Assembly (NCBI RefSeq): GCF_017254845.1
Contig: NZ_JAFKCU010000001.1
Location: 1 to 64,000, forward strand
Length of the DNA: 64,000 nt
Direction: 5' to 3'
DNA from: Algoriphagus pacificus
Lineage (GTDB): Bacteria > Bacteroidota > Bacteroidia > Cytophagales > Cyclobacteriaceae
The position numbers and the translations under genes are program-made. The notes under the pieces are model-generated. The model was given only the letters and a program-made list of their open reading frames with translations. It made no database searches and was not told the DNA's origin. Of this stretch, positions 7,717 to 16,054 are shown piece by piece; the first letter of the stretch is position 1; the number at the start of each line of letters is the position of its first letter.

Positions 7717-9045
7717 TTACTGAGCTGGTTGCTGAGCTTTAGGCAAATAGTAAAGTACTACCCGACCATTTAAATCAAGATATTCTTTAGCTACTCGCTG
7801 AATATCTGCCCTAGTCACTTTGCTGTAAGCTTCCATCACCTGATTGATGTAATTGGTATTTCCATAAATCACATGTGCTTCAGCAAGATTTTCTGCTATA
7901 CCGTCCATGGAGGAATTTCCACTTACGATATTGTTTTCCATGATATTTTTCAATTTCTGGAAATCCTGCTCAGAGATACCTTCATCCTGAACTTGCTTGA
8001 TCAACTTATCAATTTCAGTTTCCAGATCTTTTGGCTCCACTCCCATGTTGGCGATACTATACGTGATGAAGATTCCACCATCTTCTAGTTCCAATGGAAT
8101 AGCAGCCACTGCCAAAGCTTTTTGCTGCTTGTCTACCAATTCTTTGGTCATCAAAGAAGAAGCACCACCTGTCAGATAGGTAGAAAGCAAAGACAAAGCA
8201 TAAGAGTCTGGATGATTTTTTGGAGGAAGATTGTAAGCCTGAATCACCGCAGGAATCTGGATATTATCATAAATGATATCTCTGATTTCTTCTGTCTTTT
8301 TCGGTTCGGTCACATTTGGTCTATAAATCTCTTTGGTTCCTTTTGGAATCTCAGAGAAATATTTTCTGACCCATTCCTCAGTTTGCTCATAGTCAATGTC
8401 CCCTGCTATTGTCAAAGTAGCATTATTTGGAACATAGAAATCCTTATAAAACTGCTGAAACTCTTCGATTGAAGCTGCATTCAAATGATCCATGGAGCCA
8501 ATTGGTGCCCACTGATAGGGATGCTTTGAATAAGCTCTCACCAAAGTTTCTGGCAAAATCGTCCCATAAGGTTGGTTTTCGTAGCGTTGTCTTCTTTCTT
8601 CTTTTACTACTTCTCTTTGAGTTTCAACACCTGTCTCATCGACTTTGGAATGAAGCATACGCTCACTTTCCATATAAAGCGCCAATTCCAATTCATTGGA
8701 AGGCAAGGATTCATAGTAATAAGTAATGTCATTGGATGTGTAGGCATTTAATGTTCCTCCACGTCCTTGGATGATATTCATGTATTGCCCTCTCTCGATA
8801 TTTTCTGAACCTTCAAACATTAAGTGTTCAAAAAAGTGGGCAAATCCAGTTCTTTCAGGATTTTCATTTTTGGATCCAACGTGGTACAAAACCGAAGTCA
8901 CTACTATCGGAGTACTTGGGTCCTGATGCATGATCACGTGTAATCCGTTGTCTAAATCAAATTCTTTGAATTCGATTTTCTTTTGGGCAATTGCGGGCAT
9001 GCTAAGCATTCCGGCTACTAAGCCTAAAACGGTAATTTTTTTCAT
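7717..9045 (-). CDS. M16 family zinc metallopeptidase, active subunit
   Basis: A periplasmic or surface metallopeptidase. It has signal peptide MKKITVLGLVAGMLSMPAIA and the inverted zinc motif HFFEH (residues 70-74), followed about 75 residues later by the third ligand region ELALYMESERM. With about 442 residues it contains two M16 modules. The ATG at 9043-9045 is chosen because it begins the signal peptide; an upstream in-frame start at 9084 would bury it. It is co-directional with the inactive partner 27 bases downstream. The substrate is unknown. Confidence 0.92.
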   Translation of the reverse strand: MKKITVLGLVAGMLSMPAIAQKKIEFKEFDLDNGLHVIMHQDPSTPIVVTSVLYHVGSKNENPERTGFAHFFEHLMFEGSENIERGQYMNIIQGRGGTLNAYTSNDITYYYESLPSNELELALYMESERMLHSKVDETGVETQREVVKEERRQRYENQPYGTILPETLVRAYSKHPYQWAPIGSMDHLNAASIEEFQQFYKDFYVPNNATLTIAGDIDYEQTEEWVRKYFSEIPKGTKEIYRPNVTEPKKTEEIRDIIYDNIQIPAVIQAYNLPPKNHPDSYALSLLSTYLTGGASSLMTKELVDKQQKALAVAAIPLELEDGGIFITYSIANMGVEPKDLETEIDKLIKQVQDEGISEQDFQKLKNIMENNIVSGNSSMDGIAENLAEAHVIYGNTNYINQVMEAYSKVTRADIQRVAKEYLDLNGRVVLYYLPKAQQPAQ

Positions 9046-9228
9046 ATTGAAAAGATTGGGTTTTAATTCTACGTTTAATAACAATCGTATTTTGCTCTTA
9101 AAGGTTTGAAATGTTCATATTTGAACAATAAAAGAGACTTTTTTTAGTTGAGGGACTCAATTTAAAATTTTCCTCCTAAAAAAGTAATATCTATCCGAAT
9201 TCCTCTTGTCCTTCATGTTAAAGAACAT

Positions 9229-9262
9229 CAAAAAATCCGGGCCTAATTAAAAGACCCGGATT
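9229..9262 (-). terminator. Intrinsic terminator of the adenosine kinase-like gene
   Basis: An 8-bp stem formed by AATCCGGG (9234-9241) and CCCGGATT (9255-9262) begins six bases past the stop codon. On the minus strand it is followed by TTTTTT. Confidence 0.85.
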
Positions 9263-9267
9263 GTAAT

Positions 9268-10263
9268 TTATGGTTTTAACCTTGCTAAAATATCTTTCGC
9301 CTGATGCCATTCAAGCCTTGGGCCGAATTGGCTGACAATTTTTGAACTTGCCATAGAGGCTAATTTTCCGCTGGAGGCATAACTATGTCCATTGGTAATT
9401 CCATACATAAATGCTCCAGCAAACATATCTCCAGCACCATTTGTGTCAATCGCCGTGGTAGCATATGGTTCGATATCAATAAAGGTATCTCCATCAAAAA
9501 TCATCGCGCCATTTTTTCCTTGAGTGATCACAAAATGCTTCGCCACTTTCTTCAGTTCTTCTCTTGCTTCCAACAGATTATCTTTTCCGGTGAAAATCAT
9601 TGCCTCTTCCTCATTTGCGAAAAGTAAATCCACACTTGCCCCGATTACTTCAGTCATTGGTTCTTTGAAATATTTGACCATCGCTGGATCTGAAAACGTT
9701 ATAGCAACCTTTACCCCGTTTTCTTCTGCAATTCGCTTGGCATGCTTCATCGCTTGCTTTCCATTCTCTGAAGTGATCAAATATCCTTCGATATACAAGT
9801 ATTTAGAATCCTTGATCGCTGCTTCATTTACATCTTCATTGGAATAGGTTTGGGTGATTCCTAAAAAAGTATTCATGGTTCTTTCTGCATCCTCAGTTAC
9901 CATGACGAGACATTTGCCTGTAATTCCTTCAGCTAAATTGTTTTCATTTAGATTATGGCTTACTCCGGCATTTTTCATGTCAGACATGTAAAAATGGCCA
10001 AGTTCATCATTGGCAACTTTGCAGGAATAGTAACTCTTTCCCCCAAATTGGCTTATTGCAATCACCGTATTTCCAGCAGAACCACCGCATTGCTTTTTGG
10101 CTTGTTCTGTATCGATTACTTTCATCAATGCATTTTGTCTCTCTTCATCTACGAGAGTCATCAGGCCTTTTTCCACTCCGTTATCCGTGAAAAACTGATC
10201 TTTCACTTTAAACTCTATATCTACCAAGGCATTACCGATACCTGTTACGTCGTACTTTTTCAT
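9268..10263 (-). CDS. PfkB family kinase, probable adenosine kinase
   Basis: A 331-residue cytosolic ribokinase-fold enzyme that would phosphorylate a nucleoside or sugar with ATP. PfkB signature 1 is seen near GGSAGNTVIAISQFGG, and signature 2 as DTNGAGDMFAGAFMYG, whose aspartate is the catalytic base and whose GAGD forms the anion hole. The N-terminal start MKKYDVTGIGNALVDIE is that of the adenosine-kinase-like branch common in Bacteroidota. Substrate assignment within PfkB from sequence alone is uncertain. It has its own terminator; a tandem 17-bp repeat lies just upstream of its start. Confidence 0.85.
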   Translation of the reverse strand: MKKYDVTGIGNALVDIEFKVKDQFFTDNGVEKGLMTLVDEERQNALMKVIDTEQAKKQCGGSAGNTVIAISQFGGKSYYSCKVANDELGHFYMSDMKNAGVSHNLNENNLAEGITGKCLVMVTEDAERTMNTFLGITQTYSNEDVNEAAIKDSKYLYIEGYLITSENGKQAMKHAKRIAEENGVKVAITFSDPAMVKYFKEPMTEVIGASVDLLFANEEEAMIFTGKDNLLEAREELKKVAKHFVITQGKNGAMIFDGDTFIDIEPYATTAIDTNGAGDMFAGAFMYGITNGHSYASSGKLASMASSKIVSQFGPRLEWHQAKDILARLKP

Positions 10264-10266
10264 TTT

Positions 10267-10300
10267 TTATTCTGTATTGGAAATTATTCTGTATTGGAAA
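10267..10300. repeat. Tandem direct repeat, 2 x 17 bp
   Basis: Two identical copies of TTATTCTGTATTGGAAA lie head to tail at 10267-10283 and 10284-10300, beginning four bases before the kinase start codon. A degenerate third copy (GAAATATTGGAAAA) follows at about 10313-10326. The repeat occupies the leader region of the kinase gene. Confidence 0.9.
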
Positions 10301-10421
10301 ATTTTAAAATTGAAATATTGGAAAATCGATTTCAGTGGTTGTCGACACTTCAACATTCAGCATTCTTAATTCGAGATTTTAGAATTAGAAAATTAAGCTA
10401 ACCACTACCATCAATCTCGTA

Positions 10422-10439
10422 CCCCGATAGCTATCGGGG
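10422..10439. repeat. Perfect 18-bp palindrome
   Basis: CCCCGATAGCTATCGGGG is a perfect palindrome ten bases beyond the stop of the GNAT-like gene. The flanks GTAC/GTAC can extend the stem after a bulge. No U-run follows on the minus strand, so terminator activity is doubtful. A related hairpin (CCCCGATTGATTTCGGGG) occurs at 16327-16344. It may belong to a dispersed palindrome family. Confidence 0.75.
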
Positions 10440-10448
10440 CGTACTTCG

Positions 10449-11612
10449 TCAATCAAATATCCTATGTCGTTCGAATGGTTTCTCCCGATCAAACAGATAG
10501 CGATAGGTATGATGCGTTTTGTAAATTTCTGCCAATAACTGCTCACAAACACGCATCATCTTTGGGTTGAAATCTCCTATCCAGTTCATTTCGATAGTTT
10601 TGTATGGAAAAGAAGATTTACCACTCATTTTGTCATAGGTGATGATCATGGCACTTTCCACGCCTTTTCCTTGATGTTCTGGCACCACTCCAAAAACTAA
10701 ACCGAGCATTTTATTAGGTGGTGAAAAGGTCTTATACCAAAGAAACTTTAGCTTCCCGATTAAGTCCATTTTGCCATTTACATGCTTGAAGATCTGATTG
10801 ATTTCTGGAATCTGAATAAAAAACGATACCGGTTCTCCTTTGTAAAAACCAAAGTAAATCAATCGCTCATCAATGATTGGCTTCATTTTCCCGAACATCA
10901 ACTGGGCTTCCTTTAATGCCAGCGTTTTGCCCATATGTCTAGCCCAAGCTTTATTGTAAACCGTCATAAAGTATTCCGGAGCTTTTTCCTTAAGCTCTTT
11001 CCCTTTGATATAACGGAACTCGTAATCCGGATCGGCCATGATTTGATTGGCACGCTTGATCATCTTTTCGTCAAAACCCACGTTCTGAACAGGACGCATA
11101 TAGGTAAACTGCTTGAAATAAAGCTTGAATCCGTAGTTCTCAAAAAACTCCTGGTAATAGCCAAAATTCCAAGGCATGTTGTAGTTCGGTTCGGAAAATC
11201 CGTCAACTAGTAATCCCCACCATTTGTCGCGCTCCCCGAAATTGATTGGCCCATCCATCGCTTCCATTCCTTCGCTTTCCAGCCAGGTCTTTGCCGTATC
11301 AAAAAGCAAAAATGCTGCTTCTTGATCCTTGATGCATTCGAAAAAGCCAAGTCCTCCTGTTGGCTGCTTTTCTTTCATTTTCGGATTTACAAAAGCGGCA
11401 ACTCTTCCGATGGTCTCTCCTTTATCATTCTGCAAAAGCCAGCGCTTAGCTTTGGCTCCATTTCTAAAAAGCTTATTGGTTTCGGGATGAAAAAGTCCTT
11501 CGATATCAGCATCCAGCGGCCTAATCCAGTTTTTCTCATTTTTATAAAGCCTTACAGCCATCTCAATAAATTCCTTTTGATGGGCTGCAGTGGTTACTTC
11601 GATCAAATTCAT
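10449..11612 (-). CDS. GNAT-like acetyltransferase domain protein (YghO-like), function unknown
   Basis: A 387-residue cytosolic protein. The opening (MNLIEVTTAAHQKEFIEMAVRLYKN), the phrase GGLGFFECI, and the C-terminal VFGVVPEHQGKGVESAMI, which resembles the acetyl-CoA pyrophosphate loop (Q/R-x-x-G-x-G/A), suggest a GNAT fold in a family including E. coli YghO. No substrate is known. The gene appears monocistronic, between the kinase gene and the MORN-repeat gene, all on the minus strand. Confidence 0.7.
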   Translation of the reverse strand: MNLIEVTTAAHQKEFIEMAVRLYKNEKNWIRPLDADIEGLFHPETNKLFRNGAKAKRWLLQNDKGETIGRVAAFVNPKMKEKQPTGGLGFFECIKDQEAAFLLFDTAKTWLESEGMEAMDGPINFGERDKWWGLLVDGFSEPNYNMPWNFGYYQEFFENYGFKLYFKQFTYMRPVQNVGFDEKMIKRANQIMADPDYEFRYIKGKELKEKAPEYFMTVYNKAWARHMGKTLALKEAQLMFGKMKPIIDERLIYFGFYKGEPVSFFIQIPEINQIFKHVNGKMDLIGKLKFLWYKTFSPPNKMLGLVFGVVPEHQGKGVESAMIITYDKMSGKSSFPYKTIEMNWIGDFNPKMMRVCEQLLAEIYKTHHTYRYLFDREKPFERHRIFD

Positions 11613-11840
11613 GAGATTATTTTTTGTTCTTCAAATGCCTCATGGAATCCCGCAAGTGGCATACTCACCCCTGCGTCGGTCTTCAAATTAGTGCTCGATT
11701 TCATTCAGGGGATTTTAGGCTGCTAAAATAGGTAGATCAGTTGAAAGGGCAAAAAACCCTATCATTACTAAAAAGTTTCCAGTCTGATTAATTTAAATTC
11801 GAAGCGGGTTTGAAAATCCTTGAGTTTTAATTTGATCTAA

Positions 11841-13091
11841 TCAATTATAATACTTCTGTATAAAGGGATTAAATTTTTGATAGGCAGATTCTAAGGAATC
11901 GTGATTTGCATCTCCAAATATTTTAGTTCTAGATGAGTTAGCATTTCTGAACCCAGCCTCAGATTTTGGCGCAGGTTTGAATTCCATTTGATCAATTAAT
12001 TCTCCGTCAAAACTATAAAAATTCCAAGTGCCTATCTTTTCTGATCCTTCGATTCTTCCTGACGAAGAAAGCCGATCAGAATTTGGATAGTAATAGCTCC
12101 ACCTGCCGGTTATTTCTCCTTTAGAAACCTTCCCTTTTGCAATTACAAAACCTTGTTCATCAAAAAAGGTCATTTGCCCATTTCCTTTTTTGACCAGATT
12201 AGGATCTTTCAGCCAATTACCTTGCTGTTGCGCAGTAACTGATATAAGCTTTCCTGCTTTGTAGTTTTCAGTTTGAATTTGTCTACCTGTCGCATCAGAT
12301 ACTATCCATTCTCCTTCTTTCAAGCCTTTTTGATAATTGCCTTTTCGGAAGTAATCTGGTATAATCTTCATTTGCTCCAACCAAGTCCCAGAAGGTAATC
12401 CCTCTATAAAACTACCTTGAAATTGTATTTTTCTATCGGCATCGTAGCTTTTCCATTCCCCAGTAGGAATTCCATTTTTGAAAGCTCCCTGTTCTTTTAA
12501 CTCCCCATCTGGAAAATATGCTTCATACAATCCATCAATTTCACCTCCAGAATAAAAAATCTTAGTTATTAAAGTTCCCTCTGGAGTATAAAAAAAGGCT
12601 GGGCCATCTACTAACCCTTCAGAATATGAAGTTTTCGATTTTACCTGGCCTGATTCAAAATACTCAATCCATTCTCCTATTCTTTCTCCCGCAGCTAATT
12701 GTCCAGTGTATTTTATCTCTCCATTTTCATAGAATTCCTTAAAGTCATTTTCCAATTCTCCATTTTCAAAAATTGCCAGTATTTTAATCGAGCCACTTGG
12801 ATAGTTTTCCTGAAAAATACCTTCAGGTAAGTCATCTGAAAAATTGATTACAAAAAGGGGAAATTCTTGATTAAATTCTTTTTCAAATAGCTGAGGATCA
12901 GCTGGGTCAAAAATCGATTCTTGAGTTTCTTGAGGGACTTTTTTGGAATAAACTTTCCATTCTCCTGATTTTTTTCCATCCTCGAGATTTCCTACTCCTA
13001 TCAAATTGACGCTTCCAAAATAAAAATAAGAAGGGTTTTCCTCCGTAATCGAAAATAAGCTTAATGCGATTGAAAAAACTATGTTTAACAT
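11841..13091 (-). CDS. MORN-variant repeat protein (YwqK family), exported
   Basis: A 416-residue protein with an N-terminal hydrophobic signal (MLNIVFSIALSLFSITEE). From about residue 100 onward it carries at least seven MORN-like repeats of roughly 22 residues with the pattern YxxGxxxGxWxxYxxxGxl, such as KNGIPTGEWKSYDADRK. Databases often name such proteins toxin-antitoxin YwqK family antitoxin because of a Bacillus protein, but no toxin gene lies beside this one. It more likely forms an extended beta-solenoid in the envelope. The function is unknown. Confidence 0.75.
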   Translation of the reverse strand: MLNIVFSIALSLFSITEENPSYFYFGSVNLIGVGNLEDGKKSGEWKVYSKKVPQETQESIFDPADPQLFEKEFNQEFPLFVINFSDDLPEGIFQENYPSGSIKILAIFENGELENDFKEFYENGEIKYTGQLAAGERIGEWIEYFESGQVKSKTSYSEGLVDGPAFFYTPEGTLITKIFYSGGEIDGLYEAYFPDGELKEQGAFKNGIPTGEWKSYDADRKIQFQGSFIEGLPSGTWLEQMKIIPDYFRKGNYQKGLKEGEWIVSDATGRQIQTENYKAGKLISVTAQQQGNWLKDPNLVKKGNGQMTFFDEQGFVIAKGKVSKGEITGRWSYYYPNSDRLSSSGRIEGSEKIGTWNFYSFDGELIDQMEFKPAPKSEAGFRNANSSRTKIFGDANHDSLESAYQKFNPFIQKYYN

Positions 13092-13261
13092 GGAGATCAG
13101 GTTTAAAAGAATTAAATCAAAAAAGTCTTTTCAGTATTTAAAATACTTAAAAAACATTAATCTACGGCATTTCTCATTGAAAGTTCCCTCCTCTTTAATC
13201 CCTTCAACTCAATTTGAAATACTTTCTAAAAGTCAAAAAACTACTTTTCAATCCATTTTTA

Positions 13262-13292
13262 GAAAAAAAATCCCACTTCCAAAGAAGCGGGA
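13262..13292 (-). terminator. Intrinsic terminator of rimO
   Basis: On the minus strand a 9-bp stem (TCCCGCTTC with GAAGTGGGA, one G-U pair; 13271-13279 and 13284-13292) starts seven bases after the rimO stop and is followed by a run of T. Confidence 0.85.
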
Positions 13293-13298
13293 CTCTTT

Positions 13299-14612
13299 CT
13301 ATTCGACTACATCTCCATATAAATCAAATTCCGTTGCCTCGTTGATTTTCACATTTACAAAGTCACCAACTCTGCAGTAATATTTCGAAGCATCAATCAG
13401 CACTTCATTGTCCACTTCTACTGAATCGTATTCGGTTCGACCCACAAAATGGCCACCTTCTTTTTTGTCGATTAAAACTTTGAAAGTCTTCCCGATTTTC
13501 TCCTGATTCAATTCAAAAGAAATCTGCTCTTGAATCTCCATCAGGTTATTTGCACGCTCTTGCTTTACTTCCTGAGGGATCGAATCTTCCATAGAGAATG
13601 CGTGGGTATTTTCTTCATGAGAATAAGTGAAGACACCCAAGCGCTCAAATTTCATTCGTTCAACAAAGTCTACCATTTCCTGGTATTCTTTCTCTCCTTC
13701 TCCCGGATGACCTGCAATCAAGGTAGTTCGGATAGCAATGTCAGGAAGAATGTCTCTGATGCTATGTATCAAGTCTTCTTGTTTCTGACGAGTGGTGCCA
13801 CGTCTCATTGCCTTCAACACATCCGTGGAACCATGCTGCAAAGGAATATCCAAGTAATTACAGATATTCTCACGCTCTTTCATCACTTCGATGACGTCCA
13901 TCGGGAAACCAGTTGGATAGGCATAATGAAGCCGAATCCAATCCATACCATTTACGTCAGAGAGCCTACGCATCAACTCAGCAAGGTTTCGCTTTTTGTA
14001 AATATCCAATCCGTAATAGGTAGAATCCTGTGCGATCAAAAGCAATTCCTTTGTTCCACCTGCTGCTTTGTGCTCCGCCTCTTTCACCAATTCCTCAATC
14101 GGTCTGGAAATATGGCCTCCACGCATCAAAGGAATCGCGCAAAATGAACAAGGTCTATCACAACCTTCTGAAATCTTCATGTAGGCATAGTGAGAGGAAT
14201 GTGTAAGCAGCCGCTCTCCTACCAATTCATGTTTGTAATCTGCTTTGAATTTCTTCAAAATCGCAGGCAAATCACGTGTCCCAAAAAATGCATCAACTTG
14301 AGGAATCTCCTTTTCCAAATCGTCCTTGTATCGCTGTGAAAGACAACCTGTCACATAGACTTTATCCACCAAACCCTGCTCTTTTGCATCAACATATTGC
14401 AAAATCGTATCGATCGATTCCTGCTTCGCATTGTCGATAAAACCACAGGTATTGATGATGACAATGTTATTATCATCCGAATTGGATTCATGGCTGGCAT
14501 TGATTCCATTCCCTTTGAGCTGCGTCAATAACACCTCCGAATCTACCAGATTCTTGGAGCAGCCCATGGTGATAATATTTACTTTGTCTTTCTTTAGAGT
14601 TCTAGCTTTCAC
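13299..14612 (-). CDS. rimO: Ribosomal protein S12 methylthiotransferase RimO
   Basis: A radical SAM enzyme that adds a methylthio group to the conserved aspartate of ribosomal protein S12. It has the UPF0004 N-terminal domain with cluster cysteines Cys18 (TMGCSKN), Cys56 (INTCGF) and Cys90 (VTGC), the radical SAM motif CDRPCSFC (Cys151, Cys155, Cys158), and a C-terminal TRAM domain. Its 437 residues fit the family. TMGCSKNLVDSE separates RimO from MiaB. A TACCTTTG promoter box lies 24 bases upstream and a terminator follows, so it is probably transcribed alone. Confidence 0.95.
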   Translation of the reverse strand: MKARTLKKDKVNIITMGCSKNLVDSEVLLTQLKGNGINASHESNSDDNNIVIINTCGFIDNAKQESIDTILQYVDAKEQGLVDKVYVTGCLSQRYKDDLEKEIPQVDAFFGTRDLPAILKKFKADYKHELVGERLLTHSSHYAYMKISEGCDRPCSFCAIPLMRGGHISRPIEELVKEAEHKAAGGTKELLLIAQDSTYYGLDIYKKRNLAELMRRLSDVNGMDWIRLHYAYPTGFPMDVIEVMKERENICNYLDIPLQHGSTDVLKAMRRGTTRQKQEDLIHSIRDILPDIAIRTTLIAGHPGEGEKEYQEMVDFVERMKFERLGVFTYSHEENTHAFSMEDSIPQEVKQERANNLMEIQEQISFELNQEKIGKTFKVLIDKKEGGHFVGRTEYDSVEVDNEVLIDASKYYCRVGDFVNVKINEATEFDLYGDVVE

Positions 14613-14635
14613 AGGATTCCTACATTTTGAGGCTG

Positions 14636-14643
14636 CAAAGGTA
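14636..14643 (-). promoter_or_regulatory. Promoter -7 box of rimO
   Basis: The minus strand reads TACCTTTG, an exact TAnnTTTG match followed by CA, 24 bases ahead of the rimO ATG. A -33 TTG at the expected distance is not seen. Confidence 0.6.
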
Positions 14644-14667
14644 AGGAAAAGTAACTGGAATTTTTCT

Positions 14668-14718
14668 TTTACCGCAAAGTCGCAATGGACTCAAAGAAAA
14701 ACGCAAAGTATATTTTCT
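14668..14718. repeat. CGCAAAG-type dispersed repeat, left flank of GxxExxY remnant
   Basis: The plus strand reads ACCGCAAAGTCGCAATGG and later ACGCAAAGTATATTTTCTCTG. This is the CGCAAAG-rich sequence that commonly flanks GxxExxY genes in Bacteroidota. A copy in opposite orientation lies at 14908-14953. Confidence 0.6.
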
Positions 14719-14722
14719 CTGA

Positions 14723-14890
14723 CAATGCAAAGTAATTAAAGAGCTTAAAGCTGTTGAAGAATTTTCAAATGTCCGCTTAGCTCAAATTCTAACCTATTTA
14801 AAGCTTTCTGAACTGAAACTTGGATTACTTCTAAACTTTAACGTAGCCAAAATGACTGAAGGAATAAAAAGAGTAGTGAACCGCCTATAA
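14723..14890 (+). pseudogene. GxxExxY protein, C-terminal remnant
   Basis: The plus strand, read in the frame ending at TAA 14888-14890, gives about 55 residues, including ELKAVEEFSNVRLAQILTYL and then LGLLLNFNVAKMTEGIKRVV. These are the hallmark C-terminal segments of GxxExxY proteins, small PD-(D/E)XK-like proteins of unknown function dispersed in Bacteroidota. The N-terminal half with the GxxExxY motif is missing: an in-frame stop occurs at 14720-14722 and there is no start codon. The remnant lies between inverted CGCAAAG repeats, as intact copies do. It is a decayed copy, not a working gene. Confidence 0.8.
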
Positions 14891-14907
14891 TGAAATTTTA
14901 ATAAAAC

Positions 14908-14953
14908 TAGCCCTGCGGTTCTTCTCTGCGGCCTTAGCGTCTTTGCGGTGAAA
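14908..14953. repeat. CGCAAAG-type dispersed repeat, right flank of GxxExxY remnant
   Basis: The plus strand reads CTGCGGTTCTTCTCTGCGG and then CTTAGCGTCTTTGCGGTGAA. Its reverse complement, CACCGCAAAGACGCTAAG, is the usual repeat beside GxxExxY genes. It is inverted relative to the left flank and abuts the stop of the glycosidase-like gene. Confidence 0.65.
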
Positions 14954-14959
14954 AAACAT

Positions 14960-16054
14960 TTAAAACCCAGTAATCTCTTTGAGCAACTTGAAAAATCCTT
15001 TTTTCCGATCTGAGTTGATGCCCCAATCCACGGGAACGCTCTGGTACCCTGACTCAAAACCCTCATCCTTCATGCGATAATCGAAAAAGCCCCAAGAAGC
15101 ATAGGCAGCTGTAGCCGCAGTGAAATTATTCAGATCCTGATCGAAATTAAAGTGATCATCTTCATTGTAAACAATTGGCTGATCAGTATATCCTGGTACT
15201 TTTCTGGTCGCTTCAACTTGCGCAGTAATATTATTCGGATCTTTCACACCATTTCCATGGAGTAAAATAAAATCCGAGTATTTCACCACATTCTCTTTTG
15301 GAACAGCTCCTCCACCATAACTGGTACTTACCAATAAGCGTCTTCCATTTTTCTCTTTTGACTTGACCAAATTGATCAATTCATGAACTCGCTCTGGCTG
15401 TAAAATTTCATGATCATACCGCACATTGCATTCATTGTTCACTTCGATCAATACATTAGAATATCCTTTATTCAAGATCCAATCCACTGCATTTTCAACA
15501 GCTAGAATGACTGCTTTCTCATCTACAAATCGCTCATCCTGCCCAAAATAGAAAAAGCCAACAATAGGGACCATTCCCAACTCATCAGCCCGATCCAGAA
15601 TTTTTTCTAGCCTCAAAAAGTAATCATCTCTTAAATCTCCTTGCTCTGTAAATGCTGAATTGATCCAAGGCTGACTCTGAGAATATCCGAAGGGACTTCC
15701 TCCTTGCAGATTAATGGTAAATGAAAGCAAGCCATGAGCCTTCCAATTGGGCATTTGAGAAACAAACTCATTGGTATTTCTATCTGCATCCCATGTTTTG
15801 GTATCAGGGTATTCCCAATTATGAACTGTTTCAGGATTAAGATCATCGAATACTCCTTGTACCATCCTTGAGTTCATCAGTAAGCCTTCGATTTTATTTC
15901 CCTTCCAAAATCGACCGGCGTAGGTTGGCTGCCCATTGATGAAAAACTGGTTTCCTCGAATTTCAACTTGGGTCTTTCGTTTTCCCTGGGCCATGGAATT
16001 AATTGAAAGACATATGCAAAAAAGAGCAAGAATATAGGTTAGCTGGGTTCTCAT
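14960..16054 (-). CDS. Exported glycoside hydrolase-like TIM-barrel protein
   Basis: A 364-residue secreted protein. The ATG at 16052-16054 begins the signal peptide MRTQLTYILALFCICLSINSMA. The body resembles clan GH-A glycosidases: VLIEVNNECN near the middle is the position of the acid/base glutamate (usually NEP), and QPIVYNEDDHF near the end is a plausible nucleophile segment. The residue before the first Glu, NNEC rather than NEP, is unusual, so assignment to a numbered GH family is not possible by eye. It may act on a polysaccharide in the periplasm. No SusC/SusD pair is nearby. Confidence 0.7.
   Translation of the reverse strand: MRTQLTYILALFCICLSINSMAQGKRKTQVEIRGNQFFINGQPTYAGRFWKGNKIEGLLMNSRMVQGVFDDLNPETVHNWEYPDTKTWDADRNTNEFVSQMPNWKAHGLLSFTINLQGGSPFGYSQSQPWINSAFTEQGDLRDDYFLRLEKILDRADELGMVPIVGFFYFGQDERFVDEKAVILAVENAVDWILNKGYSNVLIEVNNECNVRYDHEILQPERVHELINLVKSKEKNGRRLLVSTSYGGGAVPKENVVKYSDFILLHGNGVKDPNNITAQVEATRKVPGYTDQPIVYNEDDHFNFDQDLNNFTAATAAYASWGFFDYRMKDEGFESGYQSVPVDWGINSDRKKGFFKLLKEITGF

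Noticed and set aside
11841-13091. A toxin-antitoxin system around the YwqK-like protein
   Set aside because: Neither neighbour is a toxin; the family name is inherited from a Bacillus gene and the protein looks like an exported repeat protein.
13081-13380. Plus-strand 99-codon open frame between the MORN-repeat gene and rimO
   Set aside because: Its last part is antisense to rimO and the composition is lysine- and phenylalanine-rich as in random AT-rich frames.
14794-15066. Minus-strand 90-codon open frame between rimO and the glycosidase-like gene
   Set aside because: It is antisense to the GxxExxY remnant and then out of frame with the glycosidase-like gene; nothing in it resembles a known protein.
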